Positions 15,331 to 22,956 of a stretch of 23,081 nt of DNA are shown piece after piece. How positions within the stretch are numbered: position 1 is the stretch's first letter; each line of letters opens with the position of its first letter. The notes beneath the pieces are model-generated. The model was given only the letters and a program-made list of their open reading frames with translations. It had not been told where the DNA came from and did not search any database. The DNA is from Alkalihalobacterium sp048323755 (lineage in GTDB: Bacteria > Bacillota > Bacilli > Bacillales > Bacillaceae_F). Where the stretch lies: the NCBI RefSeq assembly GCF_048323755.1, contig NZ_JBLWFS010000041.1:1-23081 (forward strand), read 5' to 3'. The translations under genes and the position numbers were made by a program.

Positions 15331-15720
15331 ATGGTCATATTGTTTCGTTTACTAATCATTATTGCGTTTATTGTCATTATATATAGTGCAATTAAATACA
15401 TTACAAACCCTAAACGAAAATTTGAACTTGCTCATGAAAAGAAGCAATTTCACTTTCATGACGAAAAGCAAAATGTACGGAAGAATTTCTTTGTCACCTA
15501 TAAAGGGGTTTTATTTGAAGGGGAAAAATATTTAGGCACGACGGATAAAGCATTTGAAGTCATTTCGGCTCAAGTATGGGTGAAAAATCCTGAATTACTT
15601 CAAGGGTTAGACCGAGAGGATTTTGAAGTGATTGAAAAGGAAATACTTATTCATTACCCAAATGCAGAAATTGAATGGAAAAGCCCGGTAAAGGAATTCC
15701 TAAAGAAAAAGGGAGAATAG
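15331..15720 (+). CDS. ysdB: Sigma-W-dependent membrane-anchored protein YsdB
   Basis: A 129-residue protein with one N-terminal membrane span (about 2-22, ILFRLLIIIAFIVIIYSAI) and a soluble remainder containing NFFVTYKGVLFEGEKYLG. Length, topology, position and the sigma-W-type promoter upstream match YsdB of B. subtilis, whose molecular function is unknown but which belongs to the cell-envelope stress regulon. ATG at 15331 has AGGAGG eight bases upstream. It is one of two complete plus-strand genes in the window and converges on the VTT protein gene, sharing a terminator with it. Confidence 0.88.
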   Translation: MVILFRLLIIIAFIVIIYSAIKYITNPKRKFELAHEKKQFHFHDEKQNVRKNFFVTYKGVLFEGEKYLGTTDKAFEVISAQVWVKNPELLQGLDREDFEVIEKEILIHYPNAEIEWKSPVKEFLKKKGE

Positions 15721-15746
15721 TTGCTCTAAGCACTGTTCTCCCTTTT
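15707..15746. terminator. Bidirectional terminator between ysdB and the VTT gene
   Basis: AAAAGGGAGAA (15707-15717) pairs with TTCTCCCTTTT (15736-15746), an 11-bp stem with T-runs on both sides. The ysdB stop lies in the loop side and the stop of the convergent gene touches the other arm. Confidence 0.88.
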
Positions 15747-16317
15747 ATGATTTTGTTGCAAAAAAATCATGCCACTTGTACGTTACTTCTCTTCTACCGA
15801 GAATTGTAAAAACTACGAATAAGGCACCAACTAACGTTAAACTGATTGCGAGCGGCATTTCATGAATCATATGTCCAAAAGCAGTGAAAACAAATGCTGG
15901 TGGTATACATGCATAAAAGGAGTATTTCGTATATTCCTTCACGTTTTTAGACATCTCTAACAAATATAAAGAAATTAAATGAAAATGAATAAAGGGCATT
16001 AAACGAATAATGAACATTTGCACTAAACTCATTCGATGATACGACCCGAAATATTTCTTTTTTAAATAAAAAAGCTTTGTCGTTACTTTAGGAAACTTTT
16101 TTGCAATCACATAAAATGCTAGACTAGTAAACGTTAAACCTATTAAGGAATAGATCGTTCCATAAAAAACACCAAATAAATATCCACCTAATAAGCAAAC
16201 AAGAATAACAGGTATGAAGAAAACTTGCCTTAGAACATGCAGTAAAATAAAGAATAGAGGGGCTAACCATCCACTTTCCTCAATAACAAACTGAATGGAA
16301 TCCAATGACTGTTCCAC
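15745..16317 (-). CDS. TVP38/TMEM64 (VTT domain, DedA-like) membrane protein
   Basis: A 190-residue integral membrane protein with about five hydrophobic segments. The VTT signature is visible as GGYLFGVFYGTIYSLIGLTFTS (about 44-65) followed by the conserved R-x-M-P pair in IIRLMPFIHFH. Relatives are thought to handle lipids or polyprenyl carriers at the membrane, but the substrate of this protein cannot be inferred. The start is GTG at 16315-16317 with AAAGGGGG seven bases upstream. It is followed by ysdB in the opposite direction. A gene of this type is not usual in the B. subtilis ysdA-ysdB interval as I recall it. Confidence 0.82.
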   Translation of the reverse strand: MEQSLDSIQFVIEESGWLAPLFFILLHVLRQVFFIPVILVCLLGGYLFGVFYGTIYSLIGLTFTSLAFYVIAKKFPKVTTKLFYLKKKYFGSYHRMSLVQMFIIRLMPFIHFHLISLYLLEMSKNVKEYTKYSFYACIPPAFVFTAFGHMIHEMPLAISLTLVGALFVVFTILGRREVTYKWHDFFATKS

Positions 16318-16395
16318 TACATTCCCCCTTTCATTGAACCCACCTTATTTTATTCTATGAAAACATAGATTGAGGTAGGATTCAAATTTTCATTC

Positions 16396-16656
16396 TTACG
16401 AATTAAGAAAGAGTAATAGGATGACTTGACCAACGATGATAACAGGTATACCCAAATTAAACTTTGACTTTTTCGTTTTGTGCCGAAATTGCTTCATTCC
16501 AAAGTAAATCCCAATAGAACCACCGATTAAGGCAAACAGTAAAAAGGTTCGTTCCGAAATTCGCTGGTTTCCATTAACTGCTCGACGTTTGTCCAAACCC
16601 ATTAACAAAAAACCAATAATACTTACACCAATAAAATATGAAGCAATATATAACAT
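16396..16656 (-). CDS. ysdA: DUF1294 family membrane protein YsdA
   Basis: A small membrane protein of 86 residues with three hydrophobic segments and the DUF1294 hallmarks MGLDKRRAVNGNQRISERTF and LIGGSIGIYFGMKQFRHKTKKSKF. Its function is unknown. The ATG at 16654-16656 is chosen because AAGGTGAG ends four to eight bases upstream. A GTG three codons earlier falls inside that ribosome-binding site. Position after rplT is conserved in Bacillaceae, but a terminator lies between rplT and ysdA. Confidence 0.88.
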   Translation of the reverse strand: MLYIASYFIGVSIIGFLLMGLDKRRAVNGNQRISERTFLLFALIGGSIGIYFGMKQFRHKTKKSKFNLGIPVIIVGQVILLLFLNS

Positions 16657-16691
16657 CGTTCTCACCTTTGATCAAATTGTGTAAAGAGATA

Positions 16692-16724
16692 CAAAAAAGG
16701 GCCTAGTAAATATACCAGTACCCT
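16692..16724 (-). terminator. Terminator of infC-rpmI-rplT
   Basis: On the minus strand AGGGT(A)CTGGTA pairs with TACTAGGCCCT across a four-base loop, with one bulged A and two wobble pairs. TTTTTTG follows. It lies about 65 bases after the rplT stop. Confidence 0.75.
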
Positions 16725-16790
16725 CTATTGTTTATTTTATATAACCGTTCACTAATTAGTTAGTCGAAACAACCACTAAGTTAGTTTTAC

Positions 16791-17150
16791 TTATGCGTTT
16801 AAGCTTGCTTTTGCTTTTGTAGCTAATTCTGCAAATGCTTGCTCATCGTTTACCGCTAAGTCAGCTAGCATCTTACGGTTAACGTTGATTTCAGCAACTT
16901 TTAAACCGTGCATTAAACGGCTATATGATAATCCATTCATACGAGCAGCCGCGTTAATACGAGTGATCCATAATTTACGGAAGTCACGCTTCTTTTGACG
17001 ACGATCACGGTAAGCGTATAAGAATGATTTCATTACCTGTACTTGTGCTGATTTAAATAAACGGTGTTTTGAACCGTGGTAACCTTTTGCTAACTTTAAT
17101 ACCTTTTTACGACGACGACGAGCTACATATCCGCCTTTTACTCTTGGCAT
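16791..17150 (-). CDS. rplT: 50S ribosomal protein L20
   Basis: A 119-residue, very basic, early-assembly 23S rRNA-binding protein. It starts MPRVKGGYVARRRRKKVLKL and contains GYHGSKHRLFKSA and RKLWITRINAAARMNGLSYS, full length. Besides its ribosomal role, L20 represses its own operon in B. subtilis by acting on the infC leader. ATG at 17148-17150 has GGAGGG upstream. It is the last gene of the operon, 34 bases after rpmI. Confidence 0.98.
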   Translation of the reverse strand: MPRVKGGYVARRRRKKVLKLAKGYHGSKHRLFKSAQVQVMKSFLYAYRDRRQKKRDFRKLWITRINAAARMNGLSYSRLMHGLKVAEINVNRKMLADLAVNDEQAFAELATKAKASLNA

Positions 17151-17184
17151 AGTAGTTCCCTCCTTGTTTCTTTAGCTTTTGCAA

Positions 17185-17385
17185 TTATTTTTTGTATGTT
17201 AACATTTCTCTAATACGTTTGAAGTCACCAGAATGAACCATTCCTGCTTTACGAAGCTTACGCTTTTGTTTTTGAGACTTGTTACCGAATAAGTGGCTTG
17301 TAAATGCGTGCGAACGCTTTAACTTACCAGAACCAGTTTTCTTAAAACGCTTAGCAGCGCCTCTATGAGTTTTCATTTTAGGCAT
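17185..17385 (-). CDS. rpmI: 50S ribosomal protein L35
   Basis: A 66-residue basic protein starting MPKMKTHRGAAKRFKKTGSG and containing RSHAFTSHLFGNKSQKQKRK, typical of L35 in length and sequence. The start has GGGAGG about nine bases upstream. It lies 40 bases after infC and before rplT, in the conserved infC-rpmI-rplT order. Confidence 0.98.
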   Translation of the reverse strand: MPKMKTHRGAAKRFKKTGSGKLKRSHAFTSHLFGNKSQKQKRKLRKAGMVHSGDFKRIREMLTYKK

Positions 17386-17425
17386 TTGTTTATTCCTCCC
17401 TTAATCGTTCTTCGTTGGCGTACTA

Positions 17426-17941
17426 TTACTTATCACTTTTAGGAGCAAGTACTAAGAACATGCTTCGGCCTTCCATTTTAGGCTTTGCCTCAACAATCGC
17501 AATGTCCTCACACTCTGTCGCTAATCGTTCTAATACTTTACGGCCGATTTCAGAGTGAGTAATTGCACGACCACGGAAACGTATAGCAGCTTTAACTTTG
17601 TCACCTTTTTCAAGGAACTTTCTCGCATTACGAAGTTTTGTATTAAAGTCATTATCTTCAATCGTCGGACTGAGACGTACTTCTTTAATATTAATCACTT
17701 TTTGATTTTTACGAGCTTCTTTGTCTTTCTTTTGCTGCTCATACTTAAACTTACCAAAATCCATGATACGGCACACTGGTGGTTTTGCATTTGCAGCAAC
17801 CATAACCAAATCAAGGTTTGCCTGTTGTGCCATTTCTAAAGCTTCTTGTTTCGACTTAACTCCAATTTGATCGCCATTTGGACCGATGAGACGTACTTCA
17901 CGGGCGCGAATGGCCTCATTGATCAACATGTCCTTACTAAT
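17426..17941 (-). CDS. infC: Translation initiation factor IF-3, AUU start
   Basis: IF-3 binds the 30S subunit and proofreads start-codon selection. The N-terminal domain has INEAIRAREVRLIGPNGDQ and the C-terminal domain has KEVRLSPTIEDNDFNTKLRN and RFRGRAITHSEIG, all standard. The start is placed at ATT 17939-17941, giving the conserved ISKDMLINEA N-terminus (171 residues), with GGAGGTGG nine bases upstream. The ATG four codons later has no suitably placed ribosome-binding site. AUU starts in infC are known in E. coli and Geobacillus stearothermophilus and let IF-3 repress its own translation. A second ATT directly precedes the chosen one and cannot be excluded as the start. Confidence 0.93.
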   Translation of the reverse strand: MSKDMLINEAIRAREVRLIGPNGDQIGVKSKQEALEMAQQANLDLVMVAANAKPPVCRIMDFGKFKYEQQKKDKEARKNQKVINIKEVRLSPTIEDNDFNTKLRNARKFLEKGDKVKAAIRFRGRAITHSEIGRKVLERLATECEDIAIVEAKPKMEGRSMFLVLAPKSDK

Positions 17942-17955
17942 AATGAGCCACCTCC

Positions 17956-18212
17956 AAGTGAGTTTAACACGGACAAAGCATTCATGCGCTAGTTCTCAAA
18001 GACTTCATTTAAAAAGGTATGTGTCTATGTTGGTATACCAATTTTACATTAAAGTCTTGTTGATATTTAGCATTCTTTTCAATAAAAAAAGTGTGAACGC
18101 ATACTACGCCCACACTGATCCTTTAAAAACTAATCAAAACCTGTTAACAGCTCTAGCGTCAATCAGGTGAGAAGCGGGCGCTCCTGCTTGTAAATGTCCT
18201 TAATTAAATTAC
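17956..18212 (-). promoter_or_regulatory. L20-type autoregulatory leader of infC-rpmI-rplT
   Basis: About 250 bases of untranslated leader separate the promoter from infC. On the minus strand it contains GCGCCCGCTTCTCACCTGAT (18158-18177) and an attenuator hairpin. This arrangement, and the conserved CTCACCTGATTG, correspond to the B. subtilis L20 leader, where L20 binding promotes premature termination. The L20-binding pseudo-site was not folded here. Confidence 0.8.
18083..18116 (-). terminator. Attenuator in the infC leader
   Basis: On the minus strand AGTGTG and CACACT flank a loop that itself contains CGTA/TGCG pairing, and seven T follow. It lies about 145 bases before the infC start and would be the terminator stabilised under L20 control. 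Confidence 0.88.
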
Positions 18213-18218
18213 TTTACT

Positions 18219-18247
18219 AATTTATCACAGCTTAGGCACGATGTCAA
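18219..18247 (-). promoter_or_regulatory. Strong sigma-A promoter of infC
   Basis: On the minus strand TTGACA (18242-18247), a 17-base spacer, and TAAATT (18219-18224) with TG one base upstream (extended -10). The -35 is a perfect consensus. Start of transcription is expected near 18212. Confidence 0.88.
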
Positions 18248-18324
18248 ATATAGAATTCAAAAATTCCTGTTACCTAAAGAATGTTTTCGTCTACTTTGTT
18301 GCTTTTGGACCGTAATTTTCAAAC

Positions 18325-18343
18325 CTTCACGCACAACGTGAAG
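18325..18343. repeat. Hairpin after the GGDEF-EAL gene
   Basis: CTTCACG (18325-18331) pairs perfectly with CGTGAAG (18337-18343) around a five-base loop, four bases after the stop codon on the minus strand. The following bases (GTTTGAAAATT) are not a proper U-tract, so it may act as a weak terminator or protect the transcript 3' end. Confidence 0.45.
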
Positions 18344-18346
18344 AGC

Positions 18347-20497
18347 CTAGCTAATAAATTCAATGAACTGATTAGCGGGTAATGGTTTGCTATAATAATA
18401 GCCTTGCATAATATCGCAATGTTTACTCTTTAGAAACGTAAGTGCCTCTTCTGTTTCTACTCCTTCAGCAACCACTTCGAGCTTTAAATTTTTTGCTAAA
18501 TTAATAATTGCAGACACAATCGCTCGATCCTCACCATTGTTCATAATATCTCTAACAAACGATTGATCTATCTTTAAAGTCGAAATTGGAAACGACTTTA
18601 AGTACCCTAACGATGAATACCCTGTTCCGAAATCATCAATTGATATACCGACATTATGTGCTCTCAATTTTTTTAGTGTAAGCGCCGTATCTTCCGTATT
18701 TTCCATCAAGCTGCTTTCAATAATTTCTAATTCTATTTTATTTCCATTAACGTTTGCGTTATTTAATATCGTTATAACATTTTCAGAGAAGTCACGCCGC
18801 TTAAAGTGGCTTGTCGCTATATTAACCGACATTTTGATATGATTAATTCCTGCAGCTTTCCACTCATTTAAGTAGTCGCAAGCCTTTCTTAATACCCAAT
18901 CACCAATCGGTATAATAAGGCCTGTTTCCTCTGCAACCGGGATAAACTCGGCTGGTGAAATTAATCCTTTTGTTGGATGGATCCAACGAATCAGTGCCTC
19001 CACACCAATCATTTGATTGGACTTTAAGTTTAATTGTGGTTGAAAAAACAGCACAAACTCATCCCGCTCTAATGCTTTACGAATATCACTTTCAATCTCA
19101 ATTTTTCTAATCAGTTGTTCGTTCATTTGCGGTGTATAAATTCTGCATGAGTTACGTCCTTCATCTTTAGCTTTTAGTAGTGCTAAATCTGCTTGTTTAA
19201 GTAGCTCCTCTTCATCATCTATCTCCTTAGTTAAAGGATATAAACCGACACCAGCACTTAATGTTAAATAAAAATCAACGTTCTTATAAACAAAAGGTTT
19301 TTCTAATGTTTGATATAAGCGTGAGATTATATCGCTTACACCTTCTTTATCGAAATGTTTAATTAGAAAAACAAATTCGTCTCCACCTAAGTGATACAGT
19401 TTTATTTCTTTTACTAAGTCAAATAAGAATAGATTCGAGAACCTTTTTCCAACTTCAACGATGACGGCATCACCAACTAAATGACCCGCTGTATCATTAA
19501 TCTGTTTAAAACGGTCAAGGTCGACCAGTATCACACCTAAATTAACCTGTTTTCCTTTTGATGCTTTCTCCAACTCGCTTTTTAAGTCTTCAATTAATTT
19601 CATACGATTCGGAAGATCAGTAATATGGTTATGGTATGCCATATGCTTTATTTTTAACTCGGATTGCTTTAATTCTGTCAATTCACTGACAGAACCGACA
19701 ATAGCAGCTACCGACCCATCTTTAAGGATCGGAGATAATGTGACATGATAATATCTATTATTGTCTATGAATTCAAACGAAATGTTTTCACCTGTCTTAA
19801 ACGCTGTGTCGAAATAACCTTCTGCCACATCACGTATATGACCTGAAAAAGCTTCATTAATCGATTTGTTGATGATGTCTTTACTTTGTAGTCCTAGAAC
19901 ATTAACTAATTGACCATCAAATAATGTAAACACAAATTCTCGGTTTCGCTTTTCAACTTTAAACACTAAATTATGAAGGTTTTTGACTACATGCTTAAAA
20001 TCATTTTTTAGTCGCTCTCGTAGACGCTGTTCATAATTTTTTCCCTTCGTAATATCTGTTCTTGCTGATATGAATTTATAGGGTGTTCCGTCATCATTTA
20101 AAAATGGATAGATCGCGGTCTTCACCCAATAGAAAGTCCCATCTTTCCGACGGTTTTTGATTTCCCCTTCCCAAACCAAACCGCTCTTTATCGTATCCCA
20201 TAAGTCCTTATAAAACGCTTTGCTATGATAATCAGATTTTAAGACATTATGGTTTTTTCCAATTAGTTCAGACCGAGAATATTGCGAGATTTTACAAAAT
20301 GTATCGTTAACATCAACAATGGTTCCGTCTCCATCTGTCACCGCTAAAATTGAAGAGTCATTCAAGACCTTTGCATAATCATCCAACTGTTGCAAGTTTC
20401 TCATAGTTTCATCGTTCAGTTCTAATTTCTCTATGTTTTGTTTTACTTTTTCAAAAATTGTGAGTAAGCCTTGTTCATTGCCGATATTATTACTCAC
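18347..20497 (-). CDS. PAS-PAS-GGDEF-EAL cyclic-di-GMP turnover protein
   Basis: A 716-residue cytosolic signalling enzyme with no membrane span. PAS 1 lies at about 45-155 (ILAVTDGDGTIVDVNDTF, then a PAC-like segment). A second PAS-like domain lies at about 165-275. The diguanylate cyclase domain has DLDRFKQINDTAGHLVGD (326-343) and an intact GGDEF (371-375). The residues where an RxxD product-inhibition site would lie read VKEI (362-365), so it is absent. The EAL phosphodiesterase domain keeps EALIR (500-504), DDFGTGYSSL (621-630), Lys642/Asp644, Glu678 and Gln698. Both activities are therefore possible; which dominates is not predictable. The start is GTG at 20495-20497 with GGGGAGG upstream. 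It is monocistronic, set between thrS and infC. Confidence 0.92.
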   Translation of the reverse strand: MSNNIGNEQGLLTIFEKVKQNIEKLELNDETMRNLQQLDDYAKVLNDSSILAVTDGDGTIVDVNDTFCKISQYSRSELIGKNHNVLKSDYHSKAFYKDLWDTIKSGLVWEGEIKNRRKDGTFYWVKTAIYPFLNDDGTPYKFISARTDITKGKNYEQRLRERLKNDFKHVVKNLHNLVFKVEKRNREFVFTLFDGQLVNVLGLQSKDIINKSINEAFSGHIRDVAEGYFDTAFKTGENISFEFIDNNRYYHVTLSPILKDGSVAAIVGSVSELTELKQSELKIKHMAYHNHITDLPNRMKLIEDLKSELEKASKGKQVNLGVILVDLDRFKQINDTAGHLVGDAVIVEVGKRFSNLFLFDLVKEIKLYHLGGDEFVFLIKHFDKEGVSDIISRLYQTLEKPFVYKNVDFYLTLSAGVGLYPLTKEIDDEEELLKQADLALLKAKDEGRNSCRIYTPQMNEQLIRKIEIESDIRKALERDEFVLFFQPQLNLKSNQMIGVEALIRWIHPTKGLISPAEFIPVAEETGLIIPIGDWVLRKACDYLNEWKAAGINHIKMSVNIATSHFKRRDFSENVITILNNANVNGNKIELEIIESSLMENTEDTALTLKKLRAHNVGISIDDFGTGYSSLGYLKSFPISTLKIDQSFVRDIMNNGEDRAIVSAIINLAKNLKLEVVAEGVETEEALTFLKSKHCDIMQGYYYSKPLPANQFIEFIS

Positions 20498-20640
20498 AGA
20501 TCCTCCCCCTCATTGCCCACATGGGGCGCTTAGCTCACACCTAATTCTAAATACCTATATTCAGTATAGTGTTAAATTAGATGAGAGTGGCATTTACCCT
20601 TTAGGCTGTCATCATCAAACCTAAGCTACTATCTTATTGT
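20498..20640 (-). promoter_or_regulatory. Structured leader of the GGDEF-EAL gene, possible regulatory RNA
   Basis: On the minus strand GCTTAG (complement 20621-20626) can pair with CTAAGC (complement 20528-20533), enclosing GATGA/TCATC (20609-20613 with 20580-20584) and the hairpin CTATA/TATAG (20555-20569). TTAGG of the first arm could instead pair locally with CCTAA. Next to the ribosome-binding site, GCCC/GGGC (20515-20527) competes with pairing of CCCC to the GGGG of the Shine-Dalgarno sequence. TACAAT (20634-20639) is a possible -10 just before it. It does not match the cyclic-di-GMP-I or -II riboswitch consensus as I know them. Confidence 0.35.
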
Positions 20641-20652
20641 AATCGACTTTTC

Positions 20653-20679
20653 TTGATAAAAACAGCGTTTTTTTGTCAA
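20653..20679. repeat. Inverted repeat upstream of the GGDEF-EAL gene
   Basis: TTGATAAAAA (20653-20662) and TTTTTTGTCAA (20669-20679) form an inverted repeat with one mismatch and a seven-base centre. On the minus strand it contains TTGACA, a perfect -35 hexamer, but no good -10 lies 16-18 bases downstream. It could be an operator or part of the promoter region. Confidence 0.35.
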
Positions 20680-20940
20680 TAATTTTAATCTGAAAATAAA
20701 ATAGTTAGTACTCGTCGAATTTTAATATTATCATACTATAGTACCGTTTTTGTTTTTTTCATAAACAACCTATTCCCTTTTTGTTAACTCAGTAAACCTA
20801 AATGTTTATAAAGAAATAGCGCTCTTAAGGAGTATTGGTGATTTTTGGCTCATTCCTGAAAGGCGTGGGAAATTAAAATTTCACACGATGAGTCTAGAAT
20901 CAACGGATATCAACAGCATTATTTTACATAGCTACATACA
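20680..20940. other. Unassigned A+T-rich intergenic stretch
   Basis: About 260 bases between the thrS terminator and the GGDEF-EAL promoter region with no recognisable gene. A near-perfect inverted repeat, GTGGGAAATT (20865-20874) with AATTTCACAC (20877-20886), is present. The plus strand is free of stops in one frame from 20765 to 20977 but has no usable start or ribosome-binding site. The segment from 20820 (GCTCTTAAGGAGTATTGGTG) vaguely recalls an ISL3-family end, which I cannot confirm. Confidence 0.4.
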
Positions 20941-20972
20941 TAAAAAGGCTGACTCCCTCGAGAGTCAACCTT
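20941..20972 (-). terminator. Terminator of thrS
   Basis: On the minus strand AAGGTTGACTC and GAGTCAGCCTT form a stem with one mismatch around a short loop, followed by TTTTTATG. It begins about ten bases after the thrS stop. Confidence 0.9.
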
Positions 20973-20981
20973 CACTGTAAC

Positions 20982-22922
20982 TTATTTTCCACGCTGTTCC
21001 ACAATTTGTTTTAGTTCACTTACAAAGTCAACTAGTGGAACGGAAGTAGACTTCTGTTCTCCGTATTTACGAACGTTTACCGCTTCGTTTTCAATTTCTT
21101 GATCACCTAAAACGAGCATGTAAGGAATTTTTTGAATTTGGGCTTCACGGATTTTATATCCGATTTTTTCATCTCGCTCATCAATTTCTACACGAATACC
21201 TTCTGCCTGTAAGGCTTCAGTTACACGTTTTGCATACTCTAAGTGAACGTCAGGAGAGACTGGGATCACTTGAACTTGAACTGGAGCAAGCCAAGTTGGA
21301 AACGCGCCTTTATATTCTTCAATTAAGAAGGCAACAAAACGCTCCATCGTTGAAACGACACCACGGTGAATAACGACAGGACGATGAGGTTTTCCATCTT
21401 CACCGACATATGTTAAATCAAAACGCTCAGGTAGCAAGAAGTCCAGTTGAACCGTAGATAACGTTTCATCTTTTCCTAATGCTGTTCTCACTTGAACATC
21501 TAACTTTGGTCCGTAAAACGCTGCTTCTCCCTCAGCTTCAAAGTACTCTACATCTAGCTCATCCATCGCATCTTTTAACATACCTTGAGCTTTGTTCCAC
21601 ATTTCATCATCGTCAAAGTATTTTTCTTTATCTTCAGGGTCTCGGTACGATAGTCGGAAAGAATAATTGTTCAAACCGAAATCTTTATACACCTCTTGGA
21701 TTAGACGGACGACTCGAATGAATTCGTCTTTAATTTGATCTGGACGACAGAATATATGTGCATCATTTAACGTCATTCCACGAACTCGTTGCAACCCTGT
21801 AACCGCACCGCTCATCTCATAACGATGCATCGTTCCAAGTTCAGCAATTCGAATAGGCAATTTGCGATAACTGTGAATATCATGCTTATACACCATCATG
21901 TGGTGAGGGCAGTTCATTGGACGAAGCACAAGCTCTTCATTATCCATTTCCATCACAGGGAACATACTATCGCGATAATGATCCCAGTGACCAGACGTTT
22001 TATAGAGTTCTGAACTACCGAGAACTGGTGTATAAACGTGGTCATAACCTAAGCGAACTTCTTTATCCACGATGTATCTTTCAATTAGTCGACGAATAGT
22101 CGCGCCTTTCGGAAGCCATAATGGCAAGCCTTGTCCTACTTTTTGTGAGTTCGTAAATAAACTAAGCTCTTTACCTAATTTACGATGATCACGTTCTTTT
22201 GCTTCTTCTAGTAAGCGTAAGTGTTCGTCTAGATCTGCTTTTTTGAAAAAAGCTGTACCGTAAATACGTTGAAGCATTTTGTTTTTACTATCTCCGCGCC
22301 AGTAGGCACCCGCAATACTTAACAATTTAAATTCTTTTATTTTTCCAGTCGATGGAACGTGAACCCCACGACAAAGGTCAAAGAATTCACCTTGTTCGTA
22401 AATCGTTACTTTTTCTTCCGCAGGAATCGCTTCGATCAGTTCAAGTTTCAGCGGATCGTCAATTTCTTTATAACGATCCACCGCTTCATCTCGGCTAACT
22501 TCTACACGGTTGATGTCTAAGTTTTCATTAACAATTTTCTTCATTTCCTTTTCGATTTTCGGTAAGTCTTCAGCCGTAATCGGTGTTTCGCTATCAATAT
22601 CATAGTAAAACCCGTTTTCAATAACAGGTCCGACACCAAGCTTCACGTCTCCAAAAAGCCGCTTAACCGCTTGAGCTAATAAGTGAGCTGTACTATGGCG
22701 CATCACTTCTAAAGCGTCAATCGAATCTTGAGTAACAATTTCAATTTTCCCATCTGTATGAAGAGGTGTACGTAAATCGACTAACTCACCATTAAATTTA
22801 CCTGCAATGGATTTTTTCTTTAATCCTGGACTAATGGAAGCTGCAATATCTTCTGTCGATGTTCCCGTAGGAAACTCCTTTACAGCACCATCAGGAAATG
22901 TAATTTGCAATACATCAGACAT
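20982..22922 (-). CDS. thrS: Threonine--tRNA ligase
   Basis: A class II synthetase of 646 residues. It has an N-terminal TGS domain (1-62) and a second-additional editing domain with HSTAH (76-80) and a later DLCRGVHVPSTG that together form the Zn/editing site. The catalytic core contains LRPMNCPHHM (zinc cysteine), RYEMSGAVTGLQRVRGMTLN (motif 2), QLDFLLPERFDLTY and VVIHRGVVSTMERFVAFL (motif 3). A C-terminal anticodon-binding domain starts near PVQVQVIPVS. The start is ATG at 22920-22922 with AGGAGTGAG upstream. The frame stays open upstream into intron RNA domains and is not coding there. A group II intron ends 34 bases before the start, so the usual thrS promoter and T-box leader, if present, lie beyond it. 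Confidence 0.96.
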   Translation of the reverse strand: MSDVLQITFPDGAVKEFPTGTSTEDIAASISPGLKKKSIAGKFNGELVDLRTPLHTDGKIEIVTQDSIDALEVMRHSTAHLLAQAVKRLFGDVKLGVGPVIENGFYYDIDSETPITAEDLPKIEKEMKKIVNENLDINRVEVSRDEAVDRYKEIDDPLKLELIEAIPAEEKVTIYEQGEFFDLCRGVHVPSTGKIKEFKLLSIAGAYWRGDSKNKMLQRIYGTAFFKKADLDEHLRLLEEAKERDHRKLGKELSLFTNSQKVGQGLPLWLPKGATIRRLIERYIVDKEVRLGYDHVYTPVLGSSELYKTSGHWDHYRDSMFPVMEMDNEELVLRPMNCPHHMMVYKHDIHSYRKLPIRIAELGTMHRYEMSGAVTGLQRVRGMTLNDAHIFCRPDQIKDEFIRVVRLIQEVYKDFGLNNYSFRLSYRDPEDKEKYFDDDEMWNKAQGMLKDAMDELDVEYFEAEGEAAFYGPKLDVQVRTALGKDETLSTVQLDFLLPERFDLTYVGEDGKPHRPVVIHRGVVSTMERFVAFLIEEYKGAFPTWLAPVQVQVIPVSPDVHLEYAKRVTEALQAEGIRVEIDERDEKIGYKIREAQIQKIPYMLVLGDQEIENEAVNVRKYGEQKSTSVPLVDFVSELKQIVEQRGK

Positions 22923-22956
22923 CTTACTCACTCCTAATTTTTCTTTTTGAAAACAT

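Noticed and set aside
16336..16372. Small hairpin CTATG/CATAG after ysdA as a terminator
   Set aside because: A five-base stem without a T-run on the minus strand is too weak.
20498..20640. Known cyclic-di-GMP riboswitch upstream of the GGDEF-EAL gene
   Set aside because: The conserved cores of c-di-GMP-I and c-di-GMP-II are not visible, so it is reported only as an unclassified structured leader.
20765..20980. Stop-free 71-codon plus-strand stretch between the GGDEF-EAL gene and thrS
   Set aside because: It has no plausible start codon or ribosome-binding site, ends in the thrS terminator and matches no family I recognise. A decayed mobile element is possible but unsupported.
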